Shown here in pieces: positions 7,995 to 16,607 of a stretch of DNA of 37,109 nucleotides; position 1 is the stretch's first letter; each line of letters starts with the position of its first letter. Position numbers and translations under genes: made by a program. This DNA comes from Methanomassiliicoccaceae archaeon UBA328. Lineage in GTDB: Archaea > Thermoplasmatota > Thermoplasmata > Methanomassiliicoccales > Methanomethylophilaceae. The DNA lies in NCBI GenBank assembly GCA_002506905.1, contig DAYM01000011.1:1-37109 (forward strand), read 5' to 3'. The notes below the pieces were generated by a model, which saw only the letters and a list, made by a program, of their open reading frames with translations, did no database searches and was not told the DNA's origin.

Positions 7995-10900
7995 TCACTG
8001 TCCCTCCACAGGGTGGTCGAGAAGAGCATCGATCTCTGCGATGATCTGCTTGCTCCTGAATCCTCTCTGCTCCATTGCTCCGGTCGGACATGCTGCTACA
8101 CAGCATCCGCATCCCTTACAAAGTCCGGGGTTGACGTTTGACTTCAACCTTCCGGTCTCGGGGTCCTTGTCGATGGTGATGGCGTTGTATTCACAGCAAC
8201 CCTCACAAACACCGCATCCGTCACAGATCTCGTGGTTCGATACTGCGATGATACCCTCGGAGATGAGCTTGTCCTTCGAGATGACGGTAAGCATCCTTGA
8301 TGCTGCACCGGAAGCCTGTGCGATACACTCGTCCATGAATTTGGGCCAGTGTGCTGCACCTGCAACGTATACACCTTCGGTAGCGAAGTCGACAGGCCTG
8401 AGCTTCTGGTGGGCCTCGAAGAAGAATCCATCTTTGCTGATCGGGACCTTGACCATCTTGGCGATCTCTTCCTTCTCCTCACGGAGAGGTGCGATTCCGC
8501 TTGCGAGCACAAGTGTGTCAACAGGTACTTCGACATCCTCACCGAGTGTGGCGTCGTGTGCTTTGACAACGGATCCGGAGAAGTCCGGGAGTTTGTCGTC
8601 TGCACAGTATCTGAGGAACCTGACGCCGAGCTGGCATGCCTTGTAGTAGAGTTCCTCGCGGAATCCGTATGTCCTGATATCCTTGTGGATGACAGTGACG
8701 ACGGCCGTGGGGTCCTTCATCTTGATCTGGATGGCTGTACGGAGTGAAGCTGCACAGCAGACACGTGAACAGTATTTCACGGTGTCAGACCTGGATCCGA
8801 CACACTGGATGAATGCCACGTTCTTTCCCTTGAACTTGTCCTCTGCGAGCTGCTTCTCGGCATCCTTGATAGTGAGAACGTTCTTGTTGGAACCGTATCC
8901 GTACTCGGTGGGCTTGTAAGGTGCCGCTCCGGTTGCGAACAGGACTCCTCCTACAGGGTATTCTTTTCCGTCTGCGAGTACTACCTTGAAGTTTCCGACG
9001 AATCCGGGGATGTCCTTGATCACTGCGTTCAGGTGAACGTTGATCAATGAGCATTTGTTGACCTTGTCGATCGTCTTCTTCAGGAAGTCTGCTACACTGA
9101 CTCCGTCCTCTTTGTGAGCGAAGTTACGTGCGTATCCTCCGAGCTCTTTGTCCTTCTCGAAGAGTTCCACTTCAATGCCCTGCGCTGCGATATCGAGCGC
9201 TGCGGTCATACCGGTGATTCCTCCTCCGACAATTGCTGCCTTGGGGGTGACCGGAATCTCAGATCCGGTGAGGGGCTCGAGAAGAGCTGCCTTTGCGATG
9301 GCCATTTTGATAAGGTCCTTCGATTTTACGGTTGCTGCCTCGGGGGCGTGCATGTGGATCCACGAGCACTGGTCACGGATGTTTGCCATGTTGAAGAGGT
9401 ACTTGTTGAGTCCTCCGTTGCGGCATGCTTCCCTGAAGAGGGGCTCGTGTGTCCTGGGTGTACAGGATGCGACAACGACCCTGTTGAGGTCGTTCTCTTT
9501 GATAGCGTTGGAGATTGCCTCGAGACAGTCCTGTGCGCATGCGTACTGGACATCTGTGGACATTACAACGTAGGGCAGGGTCTTTGCGTACTCCGCGACA
9601 GCGGGGACGTCAACCACAGATCCGATGTTGATACCGCAGTGGCAAACCCAAACTCCGATACGGGGCTCTTTGCCTTCTACGTCCTTCTCTGCGGAGTAGA
9701 CCTTGGGTGCGCAAGGCACGAAGTTCTCATCTACGATGTATGCTCCGGCCTTTGCTGCTGCACCGGATGCCTCTGCAACTGCAGTCGGGATATCCTTAGG
9801 TGCTGCGAATGCTCCTGTTACGAAGACACCTTTCTTGGTTGTCTCCAGAGGATTGAACACTGTTGTCTTACAGAATCCGTACTCGTTGAGCTCGATTCCG
9901 AGTTTGGAAGCGAGGTCCTCTGCTCCCTCGGGGGGAACAAGTCCGACGGACAGAACGACGATATCGAACTGCTCGGAAACTCCGTTGTTGTCTTTGTCGG
10001 TGTAGTTGACCGTGAGCTCCTGTGTCTCGGGGTCCTCTTCGACGTTAGCAACACGGGATGCCCTGTGCATGTTGATGCCGTACTCGTTCTCTGCCCTGTG
10101 AATGTAGGCTTCGAACTCTTTTCCGTATGATCTGATATCCATAAAGAAGATATCTTCTTTTACGTCACTGTGTTCTTTAGTGATCATTGCTTCTTTTGTC
10201 GCGTACATACAGCAGACAGAAGAGCAGTATTTCTTCCAGCCTTTCTTCTGTGACCTGGATCCGCAGCACTGAATGAATGCTACTCTCTTGGGGTCTTCGC
10301 CGGAAGAGGGCACCTTGATGTGTCCCTGTGTAGGTCCAGCAGCGCTCATCATCCTCTCGTACTCGAGTGCGGTGACGACGTTCTTGTACCTTCCGTATCC
10401 ATATTCGCTGCCGTTCTCAGAGTTCCAGATGTTGAATCCTGCTGCTGCGATGATGGATCCGACCTCAAGCTCGATCTCTTCGGGCTTGTCATCATAGTGG
10501 ATGGCCTTCTTACCGCAGATCTTTGCGCACACACCGCACTTGCCTGCTTTCAGCATTTTACAGTTGTCGGGATCGATGATTGCGACCCTGGGGACAGCCT
10601 GTGCATGCGGAATGTAGATGGCTTTTCTGGTGGTGAGACCATACTCAAACTGGTCGGGGATGTTCTTTGTAGGACATTTTGCGATACAGTCGCCGCAAGC
10701 AGTACATGCTGTGGGGTCGACGTATCTGGGCTTCTTCAGGAGCTTTACCTTGAAGTTGCCGGCCTCTCCGCTTACACCCAGAACCTCGTGGTATGTGAGG
10801 GTCGTGATGTTGGGATGCCCGATACAGTCTGCCATTTTCGGTGAGAGAATACAGGCGGAACAATCGTTCGTCGGGAAAGTCTTGTCCAGACGGCACATAG

Positions 10901-11018
10901 TTCCACCGATGGTGGGGAGTCTCTCCACCAGGTAGACGTGTATGTTCCTGTCTGCAAGATCCAACGAGGCTTGAATTCCTGCTATTCCTCCACCGATAAC
11001 CATTGCCGATTTTGTCAA
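7995..11018 (-). CDS. hdrA: HdrA, heterodisulfide reductase subunit A, double-FAD form
   Basis: This 1007-residue flavoprotein is the electron-bifurcating subunit that splits H2 electrons between ferredoxin and the heterodisulfide CoM-S-S-CoB. Canonical HdrA is about 650 residues; this one has two FAD modules. Module 1 starts at once with VIGGGIAGIQASLD (7-20), has the conserved DCSACILSPKM and an inserted two-cluster ferredoxin (about 102-170). From about 452 (RIGVWVCHCGINIGSVVD) comes the domain that normally forms the HdrA N-terminus, then a second FAD module (AIVGGGITGMTAALD, about 595-610) without the inserted ferredoxin, and a C-terminal two-cluster ferredoxin (about 930-980). It starts with TTG, and GGAGG seven bases upstream supports this. 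HdrB and HdrC are not in the window. Confidence 0.95.
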   Translation of the reverse strand: MTKSAMVIGGGIAGIQASLDLADRNIHVYLVERLPTIGGTMCRLDKTFPTNDCSACILSPKMADCIGHPNITTLTYHEVLGVSGEAGNFKVKLLKKPRYVDPTACTACGDCIAKCPTKNIPDQFEYGLTTRKAIYIPHAQAVPRVAIIDPDNCKMLKAGKCGVCAKICGKKAIHYDDKPEEIELEVGSIIAAAGFNIWNSENGSEYGYGRYKNVVTALEYERMMSAAGPTQGHIKVPSSGEDPKRVAFIQCCGSRSQKKGWKKYCSSVCCMYATKEAMITKEHSDVKEDIFFMDIRSYGKEFEAYIHRAENEYGINMHRASRVANVEEDPETQELTVNYTDKDNNGVSEQFDIVVLSVGLVPPEGAEDLASKLGIELNEYGFCKTTVFNPLETTKKGVFVTGAFAAPKDIPTAVAEASGAAAKAGAYIVDENFVPCAPKVYSAEKDVEGKEPRIGVWVCHCGINIGSVVDVPAVAEYAKTLPYVVMSTDVQYACAQDCLEAISNAIKENDLNRVVVASCTPRTHEPLFREACRNGGLNKYLFNMANIRDQCSWIHMHAPEAATVKSKDLIKMAIAKAALLEPLTGSEIPVTPKAAIVGGGITGMTAALDIAAQGIEVELFEKDKELGGYARNFAHKEDGVSVADFLKKTIDKVNKCSLINVHLNAVIKDIPGFVGNFKVVLADGKEYPVGGVLFATGAAPYKPTEYGYGSNKNVLTIKDAEKQLAEDKFKGKNVAFIQCVGSRSDTVKYCSRVCCAASLRTAIQIKMKDPTAVVTVIHKDIRTYGFREELYYKACQLGVRFLRYCADDKLPDFSGSVVKAHDATLGEDVEVPVDTLVLASGIAPLREEKEEIAKMVKVPISKDGFFFEAHQKLRPVDFATEGVYVAGAAHWPKFMDECIAQASGAASRMLTVISKDKLISEGIIAVSNHEICDGCGVCEGCCEYNAITIDKDPETGRLKSNVNPGLCKGCGCCVAACPTGAMEQRGFRSKQIIAEIDALLDHPVEGQ

Positions 11019-11099
11019 ATCTATGCCTCCATGTTATCCAATTGGTGATTGGAATGATACCTAGAATAGGCTGACTAATTAAAACCCTTATTACACAAC

Positions 11100-11300
11100 A
11101 TTTATATTTGGACAGGGTTTTTTTACCCGCTTTTTTATAAATTGTTAGTTTCACCTTAATATAGATTGTTGGTTGGTCGTTTTTCATATGTGCCAGACGT
11201 GTTAATTGATGTTATTTTTCCATATTATCCAAAATGGTAATTCTACCATTTTGTTGGTATGTCTAACGCATACTAATTTTAAAAACGTATGCGTAAAACT
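11100..11300. promoter_or_regulatory. Divergent regulatory region with two inverted repeats
   Basis: The 340-bp gap between hdrA (minus) and the zinc-finger gene (plus) is AT-rich and holds no gene I can support. On the minus strand TTTATAAAAAA (about 11130-11139) and AAATATAAATG (about 11100-11109) are candidate TATA boxes for the hdrA operon. Two dyads stand out: AAAATGGTA/TACCATTTT with a 4-nt centre (11231-11252), and ACGCATAC/GTATGCGT with a 13-nt spacer (11266-11294). Both lie 100-180 bp upstream of the hdrA TATA boxes and 60-130 bp before the plus-strand gene. They are good operator candidates for H2 or methyl-compound control, but this is inference. Confidence 0.55.
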
Positions 11301-11358
11301 AGAAACCCGTATCGATGTCTCAGAAAGATTATTAAACCAAACCTTTATCTAGTGGAAT

Positions 11359-11877
11359 ATGGAACTTGAAAACCCCGTTTTGGCGCTGGGTCTAATCGTC
11401 ATATTACTCGGAGTTATAGCCATCATCTTCTACATCCAGGTCTCGATAACGAGCAAATTAAAAATTAAGGGCCTCCTAAACAAAAAAGGCGCGAGAGGCA
11501 CTACCTATTTTTTGGACGAAGGCGAAGATGAAAAGAAGTGCGATATCTGCTACGGCAAGATAGAGAACGAAGAGCTTGCCGTCTGTAAATGTGGCAGACT
11601 TTTTCACAGAGCATGCGCAGAGCCTACAGGATCATGCCCGTACTGCGGGACTCCGTTCTCCGAGATGGGAGTGCGTGAACCTCAGAAGGCGAGATGTCCC
11701 GTATGCGGAAGGTTCGTTACCGGCAGCATATGCGAGTGCGGGGCCGTACTTCCCAGAAAAGACAATACGTTCCTTTGCTCATGCGGCAACCGCGTGGATG
11801 TGAACAAGCCCGTGTGCAGGAAATGCGGAGCGGTCTATGAAAGCGTCACGATGAAGACCATGAGGAAAAAAGAATGA
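11359..11877 (+). CDS. Membrane-anchored multi-zinc-ribbon protein
   Basis: This 172-residue protein has one N-terminal transmembrane helix (about 8-27, LALGLIVILLGVIAIIFYI), a basic linker, and a cysteine-rich cytoplasmic part. The first zinc module reads KKCDICYGKIENEEL, then CKCGRLFHRACAEP, then CPYCGTPF. This is a RING-like C-x2-C...C-x-C...H-x2-C...C-x2-C layout. Further CxxC pairs follow (RCPVCGRF, CECGAVL, CSCGNRV, CRKCGAVY), typical of zinc ribbons. A TATA-like ATTATTAAAC about 25 nt upstream suggests a leaderless start. Its stop overlaps the rnp2 start by 4 nt. I do not recognise a named family. The operon link to RNase P and the proteasome is suggestive, but the function is unknown. 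Confidence 0.85.
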   Translation: MELENPVLALGLIVILLGVIAIIFYIQVSITSKLKIKGLLNKKGARGTTYFLDEGEDEKKCDICYGKIENEELAVCKCGRLFHRACAEPTGSCPYCGTPFSEMGVREPQKARCPVCGRFVTGSICECGAVLPRKDNTFLCSCGNRVDVNKPVCRKCGAVYESVTMKTMRKKE

Positions 11878-12173
11878 CGGTCAAATCAGAAAGGGGAAGA
11901 AGGAGATACATCCTGTTCAAATTGACATCCGACATCAGCAGAGAGGATCTTATCCGCATGGCGAACAGATCATGCGGCAAGGAGAACGCCCCCTATGTGG
12001 TCCAGTCGACCAAGGGAATGTGCATCGTCAGATGCTCTCCCGCCGAGATAGAGCATACCGTCGGCGTCATTTCGGAGGTAGACCCGGGCTGTACCTCCGT
12101 CACAACATCGGGAACACTCAGGACCATACGCTCCCGTTACCCCGAGATGCGCGTGAAAGCACGCAGGTCCTGA
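11874..12173 (+). CDS. rnp2: Ribonuclease P protein component 2 (Pop5)
   Basis: This 99-residue protein looks like the archaeal Pop5 homologue, a protein cofactor of RNase P in tRNA 5' maturation. Support comes from the N-terminal RRRYILFKL strand, the central GMCIVRCSPAEIEH strand-helix and the C-terminal SGTLRTIRSRYPEM, which corresponds to the family's SGT(I/L)K motif. Similarity is moderate, and genome context helps: in archaea this gene usually precedes psmA and SBDS, as here. It is shorter than many Pop5 proteins. It overlaps the preceding gene (ATGA). A 97-bp gap with its own TATA boxes follows. Confidence 0.82.
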   Translation: MTVKSERGRRRYILFKLTSDISREDLIRMANRSCGKENAPYVVQSTKGMCIVRCSPAEIEHTVGVISEVDPGCTSVTTSGTLRTIRSRYPEMRVKARRS

Positions 12174-12194
12174 GCATAACAGTTTTTCGTTTCT

Positions 12195-12240
12195 CCCATT
12201 TATAAGCGTCGCGCGCTATACTGTTAAATATAAGGGTGCA
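12195..12240 (+). promoter_or_regulatory. Internal promoter before psmA
   Basis: Two TATA-like sequences, CATTTATAAG (about 12198-12207) and GTTAAATATAAGG (about 12223-12235), lie in the gap between rnp2 and psmA. The second would start transcription near 12255, just before the ATG at 12271. The proteasome-exosome genes can therefore probably be transcribed separately from rnp2. Confidence 0.5.
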
Positions 12241-12270
12241 ATTGCTAGTCCCGAGTAGGAAGTATTGAAC

Positions 12271-12981
<711 letters not shown>

Positions 12982-12990
12982 TGTGATATC

Positions 12991-13686
12991 ATGGTCACTC
13001 TCGATGATGCAATAGTCGCCAAATTGGAAAGCCACGGCGAAACATTCGAGATCCTGCTGGACCCCAAGGTCATAGACCTTATCAAAGCGGGCAAGCAGTT
13101 CGACATCACCGAATATATGGCGGTCGAGGACGTCTTCAAGAATGCCAGTAAAGGGACCCGCCCTGCAGAGGACAAGGTCAAAGAGGCATTCGGAACAGAC
13201 GATATCTCCGCAATAGCAAAGAGGATCATGGAAAAGGGAGAGATCCAGATAACGGCGGAACAGCGCAAGGAGATGCTTGAGGCTAAGAAGAATCAGGTCA
13301 TCACCTACATCGCCGCCAACGCCATCAACCCCCAGACCAAACTTCCGCATCCTCCCCTGAGGATCGAACTTGCCCTCGAAGAGGCCAAGTTCCATGTGGA
13401 TCCGTTCAAACCGCTGGACAAAGAGATCGAAGAGGCAATGAAACTTCTCCGCCCGCTCATCCCGATCAGATTCGAGAAGAGCAGAGTCGCGATAAAGATG
13501 AAAGGAGAGGATTACGGACACTGCTACGATGTTCTTACCAGCTACGGAATGGTAGAGAAAGAGGAATGGGAGTCTGACGGTTCATGGATAGGTGTCATGG
13601 AGATACCTGCCGGACTCGTTCCCGAAATGACAGAGAAGCTGAAGCACAGGACCAAGGGAAGCGCCTCGGTCAAGCTGATCAGCTGA
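12991..13686 (+). CDS. SBDS ribosome maturation protein
   Basis: This 231-residue protein is the archaeal SBDS/Sdo1 homologue. In eukaryotes SBDS works with an EF-2-like GTPase to release aIF6/eIF6 from the 60S subunit. The three-domain layout is visible: an N-terminal FYSH domain (DDAIVAKLESHGETFEILLD, YMAVEDVFKNASKG), a helical middle domain (ITAEQRKEMLEAKKNQVITYIAANAINP, PHPPLRIELALEEAKFHVDP) and a C-terminal ferredoxin-like domain (IPIRFEKSRVAIKM to the end). Length is typical. It sits 9 nt after psmA and is followed by rrp4, the conserved archaeal order that also links it to the exosome. Confidence 0.96.
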   Translation: MVTLDDAIVAKLESHGETFEILLDPKVIDLIKAGKQFDITEYMAVEDVFKNASKGTRPAEDKVKEAFGTDDISAIAKRIMEKGEIQITAEQRKEMLEAKKNQVITYIAANAINPQTKLPHPPLRIELALEEAKFHVDPFKPLDKEIEEAMKLLRPLIPIRFEKSRVAIKMKGEDYGHCYDVLTSYGMVEKEEWESDGSWIGVMEIPAGLVPEMTEKLKHRTKGSASVKLIS

Positions 13687-13712
13687 AATTAACATTCGCG
13701 AGAAGTGATAAA

Positions 13713-14447
13713 ATGGAAAAAAGAAGCGCCAGGACCTCACGTGAGATCGTGGTACCCGGAGATGTGCTGGATGACAGCGGAATGAATGCGGGTAACTACA
13801 CATACGTGCTGAATGGCAAAGTATACGCCGATGTTTTAGGCGTTAAGAACGTATTTCAGAACACTGTGAGCGTCATCCCCCTGGGAGGACGCTACATGCC
13901 TGTAACAGGCGACACGGTCATCGGAGTGATCGAAGATATCGGACCCTCCAACTGGCTGGTCAACATAAACGCACCCTATCCCGCGCCCCTCCATGTGAAC
14001 GAAGTTCCGTGGAAGGTCGAATTCGGAGATACATCCAGATATCTGGGCCTCGGAGATGTCGTTATGCTCAAGGTCCTCATGGTGGATGAGAGCAAAAAGA
14101 TCCAGGTCACAATGAAGGATTCCGGCCTCAGAAAGATCGAGGGCGGACAGCTCGTCGAGATCCCCCACTCCAAAGTGTCGAGGGTCATCGGAAAGAGCGG
14201 ATCCATGATACAGATGATCAAGAACCTCACCGACTGTCGTATCTTCGTAGGACAGAACGGAAGGATCTGGGTAGATGGTGACGACGAGAACGTGCAGGCA
14301 GCCGTCGATGCGATCAAGATGATCGACGCGAACGCACAGTCGAGCAACCTCACAGAGAGAGTAAAAGAATTTATCGAGAAGAGACTCCCGCAGGCCGTAG
14401 AGAACGAAGATGAAGAGGACGAACCGGAGCCTGAAGAGGAGGAATGA
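13713..14447 (+). CDS. rrp4: Exosome RNA-binding subunit Rrp4
   Basis: This 244-residue cap subunit of the archaeal exosome binds substrate RNA and feeds it to the Rrp41/Rrp42 ring. An N-terminal domain (REIVVPGDVLDD) is followed by an S1 domain (about 65-135) and a KH domain (about 140-205, ISKVSRVIGKSGSMIQMIKN-like GxxG at RVIGKSGSM). The last 15 residues are almost entirely Glu/Asp/Pro (EDEEDEPEPEEEE). The frame is open further upstream inside the SBDS gene, but the ATG at 13713 fits the family start and follows a short gap with GTGATAAA. The stop overlaps the first possible rrp41 ATG. Confidence 0.95.
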   Translation: MEKRSARTSREIVVPGDVLDDSGMNAGNYTYVLNGKVYADVLGVKNVFQNTVSVIPLGGRYMPVTGDTVIGVIEDIGPSNWLVNINAPYPAPLHVNEVPWKVEFGDTSRYLGLGDVVMLKVLMVDESKKIQVTMKDSGLRKIEGGQLVEIPHSKVSRVIGKSGSMIQMIKNLTDCRIFVGQNGRIWVDGDDENVQAAVDAIKMIDANAQSSNLTERVKEFIEKRLPQAVENEDEEDEPEPEEEE

Positions 14448-14449
14448 AT

Positions 14450-15193
14450 ATGAGTGGACACACCGACATGGTATTGGTTAACGAAGAGGGCATAAGGATC
14501 GACGGAAGGACCGCCGAGGAACACAGGCCCATTCACATTGAAGCAGGAGTCCTCAGCAACGCTGACGGATCCGCATACTTAGAGATTGGAAAGAACAAGG
14601 TACTGGCCGCAGTTTACGGACCCAGGGAATGCCACCCCAGGCATCTTCAGGACCCTACAAAGGCTATTATCCAGTGCAAATACAACATGGAAACATTCTC
14701 TGTCAGCGACAGGAAGAGACCCGGACCCGACAGAAGGTCTATCGAGATCTCCAAGATCATCGCAGAGGCCCTCGAGAAAGTGGTCATCACAGAGCTCTAC
14801 CCCCGTGCATCCATCGATGTCTACATCGAGATCCTCCAGGCAAACGCCGGAACCAGATGCGCAGGACTCACGGCAGCCTCCGTCGCACTTGCCGACGCAG
14901 GCATTCCCATGAGGGATATCGTTCCCGCCATCGCTGCGGGAAAAGCAGACGGAAAAGTGCTTCTCGACCTCAACAAAGAGGAAGACAACTACGGACAGGC
15001 GGATGTGCCTCTGGCCATCGTTCCCTCGACCGATGAGATCGTCCTCCTTCAGATGGATGGAAACATGACAAGGGAAGAGTTCGACCACGCCATCGACCTC
15101 GCATACGGCGCATGCCACGAGGTATATGATGTGCAGAAGGCCGCACTCAAACAGCGCTACGACTCCAAACTCAAACAGGAGGAATCCGAATGA
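14450..15193 (+). CDS. rrp41: Exosome phosphorolytic subunit Rrp41
   Basis: This 247-residue RNase PH-like protein is the catalytic subunit of the archaeal exosome, degrading RNA 3' to 5' with phosphate. Visible hallmarks are IRIDGRTAEEHRPI, GSAYLEIGKNKVLAAVYGP, the phosphate-binding PDRRSIEISK region, and LLDLNKEEDNYGQADVPLAI, which carries the acidic catalytic residues. Two ATGs are possible: 14444 overlaps the rrp4 stop, but GGAGG at 14438-14442 is properly spaced (7 nt) only for 14450. The stop overlaps rrp42 (ATGA). Confidence 0.96.
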   Translation: MSGHTDMVLVNEEGIRIDGRTAEEHRPIHIEAGVLSNADGSAYLEIGKNKVLAAVYGPRECHPRHLQDPTKAIIQCKYNMETFSVSDRKRPGPDRRSIEISKIIAEALEKVVITELYPRASIDVYIEILQANAGTRCAGLTAASVALADAGIPMRDIVPAIAAGKADGKVLLDLNKEEDNYGQADVPLAIVPSTDEIVLLQMDGNMTREEFDHAIDLAYGACHEVYDVQKAALKQRYDSKLKQEESE

Positions 15194-15963
15194 GCAACCA
15201 GGTAATCGCAGAGATCAAACGCAATCACATCCTGAATCTCCTCGCCGAAGGCAAGAGGGAGGACGGACGTAAGGTCGACGAGATCAGAGAGATCAAGGTC
15301 ACAACGAACTGCATCGAGAGCGCGGACGGATCCGCAAGGGTCAAGCTCGGAAAGACAGAGGTCATCGCGGGAGTCAAGATCATCCCCGGAACACCTTTCG
15401 GAGACACTCCCAACCTCGGAGTCCTCACCACCGGTGCGGAACTCATCCCCATGGCACACGCAACATTCGAATCCGGACCTCCGGGAGAGAATGCCATCGA
15501 ACTCGCACGTGTCGTGGACCGCGGTATCCGTGAGTCCGGCATGGTCGACGTAGAGAAACTCTGCGTCACCCCCGGCGAGAAGGTTTGGATGGTATTCATC
15601 GACATGTACGCCCTCGATTACGACGGAAACCTGTTCGATGCAGCCAACCTCGCAGCGGTTTGTGCACTCAAAACGGCAGTCGTCCCTGCCAAGCAGTACG
15701 ACCTCGGAGAGGACATGCCTCTGCCCATAACATGCACTCCCATCTCTGTAACAGAGGCAAAGGTAGGAAACCAATTAATAGTAGACCCCAATTTCGACGA
15801 AGAAACCATCGCATCTGCACGCATGACCGTGACAACAGACGACAATGGAAACTTCAGGGCCATGCAGAAAGGCGGAAAAGGAAGCATCTCACGTGCTGAA
15901 CTCTCCACCTGCCTCGACAGGTCCGTCGAGATCGGTAAACAGATCAGAAAAATCATTGGGTGA
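15190..15963 (+). CDS. rrp42: Exosome subunit Rrp42
   Basis: This 257-residue RNase PH-like protein is the structural partner that alternates with Rrp41 in the exosome hexamer. REDGRKVDEIREIKV, GSARVKLGKTEVIAGVKI, PNLGVLTTGAELIPMA and the Rrp42-type VWMVFIDMYALDYDGNLFDA replace the catalytic acidic patch of Rrp41, so it should be inactive alone but needed for activity. Length is normal. The start overlaps the rrp41 stop by 4 nt, and GGAGGAA lies just upstream. Confidence 0.96.
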   Translation: MSNQVIAEIKRNHILNLLAEGKREDGRKVDEIREIKVTTNCIESADGSARVKLGKTEVIAGVKIIPGTPFGDTPNLGVLTTGAELIPMAHATFESGPPGENAIELARVVDRGIRESGMVDVEKLCVTPGEKVWMVFIDMYALDYDGNLFDAANLAAVCALKTAVVPAKQYDLGEDMPLPITCTPISVTEAKVGNQLIVDPNFDEETIASARMTVTTDDNGNFRAMQKGGKGSISRAELSTCLDRSVEIGKQIRKIIG

Positions 15964-15968
15964 TAATA

Positions 15969-16220
15969 ATGGCAAAAAGAACAGCAAAAGCAGGAACGGC
16001 CGGAAGGTTCGGAGCAAGATACGGTGTCGTTATCCGCAACAGGATAAAGACCATCGAGGCACACCAGAAAGGAAGGCACGAGTGCCCCGTCTGTCACCAC
16101 GAATCGGTGAAGAGGGTTAGCTCGGGCATTTGGGAGTGCAAGCGCTGCGGTGCGAAATTCGCAGCAAGCGCATACAGCCCGAAGACCAAGAAAGAGATCT
16201 CAGCGGTCTCCGAAGAGTGA
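15969..16220 (+). CDS. rpl37ae: 50S ribosomal protein L37Ae (L43e)
   Basis: This 83-residue zinc-ribbon ribosomal protein has a basic N-terminus (AKRTAKAGTAGRFGARYG), then CPVC and CKRC pairs separated by about 15 residues, then GAKFAASAYSP. It is the archaeal/eukaryotic L37Ae type. The ATG at 15969, rather than the one at 15960 overlapping rrp42, gives the usual MAKRT start. It is located between rrp42 and rpoP, the conserved archaeal order. Confidence 0.95.
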   Translation: MAKRTAKAGTAGRFGARYGVVIRNRIKTIEAHQKGRHECPVCHHESVKRVSSGIWECKRCGAKFAASAYSPKTKKEISAVSEE

Positions 16221-16236
16221 GTCCCGGTGATATCCG

Positions 16237-16368
16237 ATGTACAGATGCGCTAAGTGCAACGAGCCTATCAGGAACGTCAACTCGCTCGGTCTCCAGTGCG
16301 AGAAATGCGGATCGAAGATCTTCTTCAAAGAGAGACCGAATGTGAAGAAGGTCCTGAAATCAGACTGA
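16237..16368 (+). CDS. rpoP: RNA polymerase subunit P (Rpo12)
   Basis: This is a 43-residue zinc-ribbon protein, beginning MYRCAKCNEPI and containing LQCEKCGSKIFFKER. The CxxC...CxxCG pair and FFKERP are hallmarks of the archaeal Rpo12/eukaryotic Rpb12 family, a small structural subunit of RNA polymerase. GGTGA at 16226-16230 serves as ribosome binding site. It lies 16 nt after L37Ae and 4 nt before pcc1, the expected place in this superoperon. Confidence 0.93.
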   Translation: MYRCAKCNEPIRNVNSLGLQCEKCGSKIFFKERPNVKKVLKSD

Positions 16369-16372
16369 GATC

Positions 16373-16603
16373 ATGCTGAGTGCCAAAATAAGGGTCGTCT
16401 CCGATTGTTCGGAAACGGTCCTTTCAGCCCTCGGGCCGGAATCCGGCCGCATACTTCCCCGCACGAAGGTCACACTTCACAACGAGGACGGAAATGCGGT
16501 GATCGATATCACGGCCTCGGATACGTCCGCGATGAGGGCGGCACTCAATTCATATCTCGAGTGCATCAGGATAACTGAAGACATAGGGAACATAACAAGG
16601 TGA
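16373..16603 (+). CDS. pcc1: KEOPS complex subunit Pcc1
   Basis: This 76-residue protein matches Pcc1, the small dimerising KEOPS subunit needed for t6A37 modification of ANN-decoding tRNAs. Features are the N-terminal strand AKIRVVSDCSETVLSALGPE, then TKVTLHNEDGNAVIDITASDTSAMRAALNSYLECI, which is the usual strand-helix layout, and a short C-terminus. Position between rpoP and prefoldin beta is conserved in archaea. Sequence identity in this family is low, so context adds much to the call. Kae1/Bud32 and Cgi121 are not in this window. Confidence 0.85.
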   Translation: MLSAKIRVVSDCSETVLSALGPESGRILPRTKVTLHNEDGNAVIDITASDTSAMRAALNSYLECIRITEDIGNITR

Positions 16604-16607
16604 GGAA

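Noticed and set aside
9114..10130. 338-codon open frame on the plus strand inside hdrA
   Set aside because: Its Cys/Val/Leu/Asp-rich translation is the shadow of Cys- and Gly-rich HdrA codons; no motif and no ribosome binding site.
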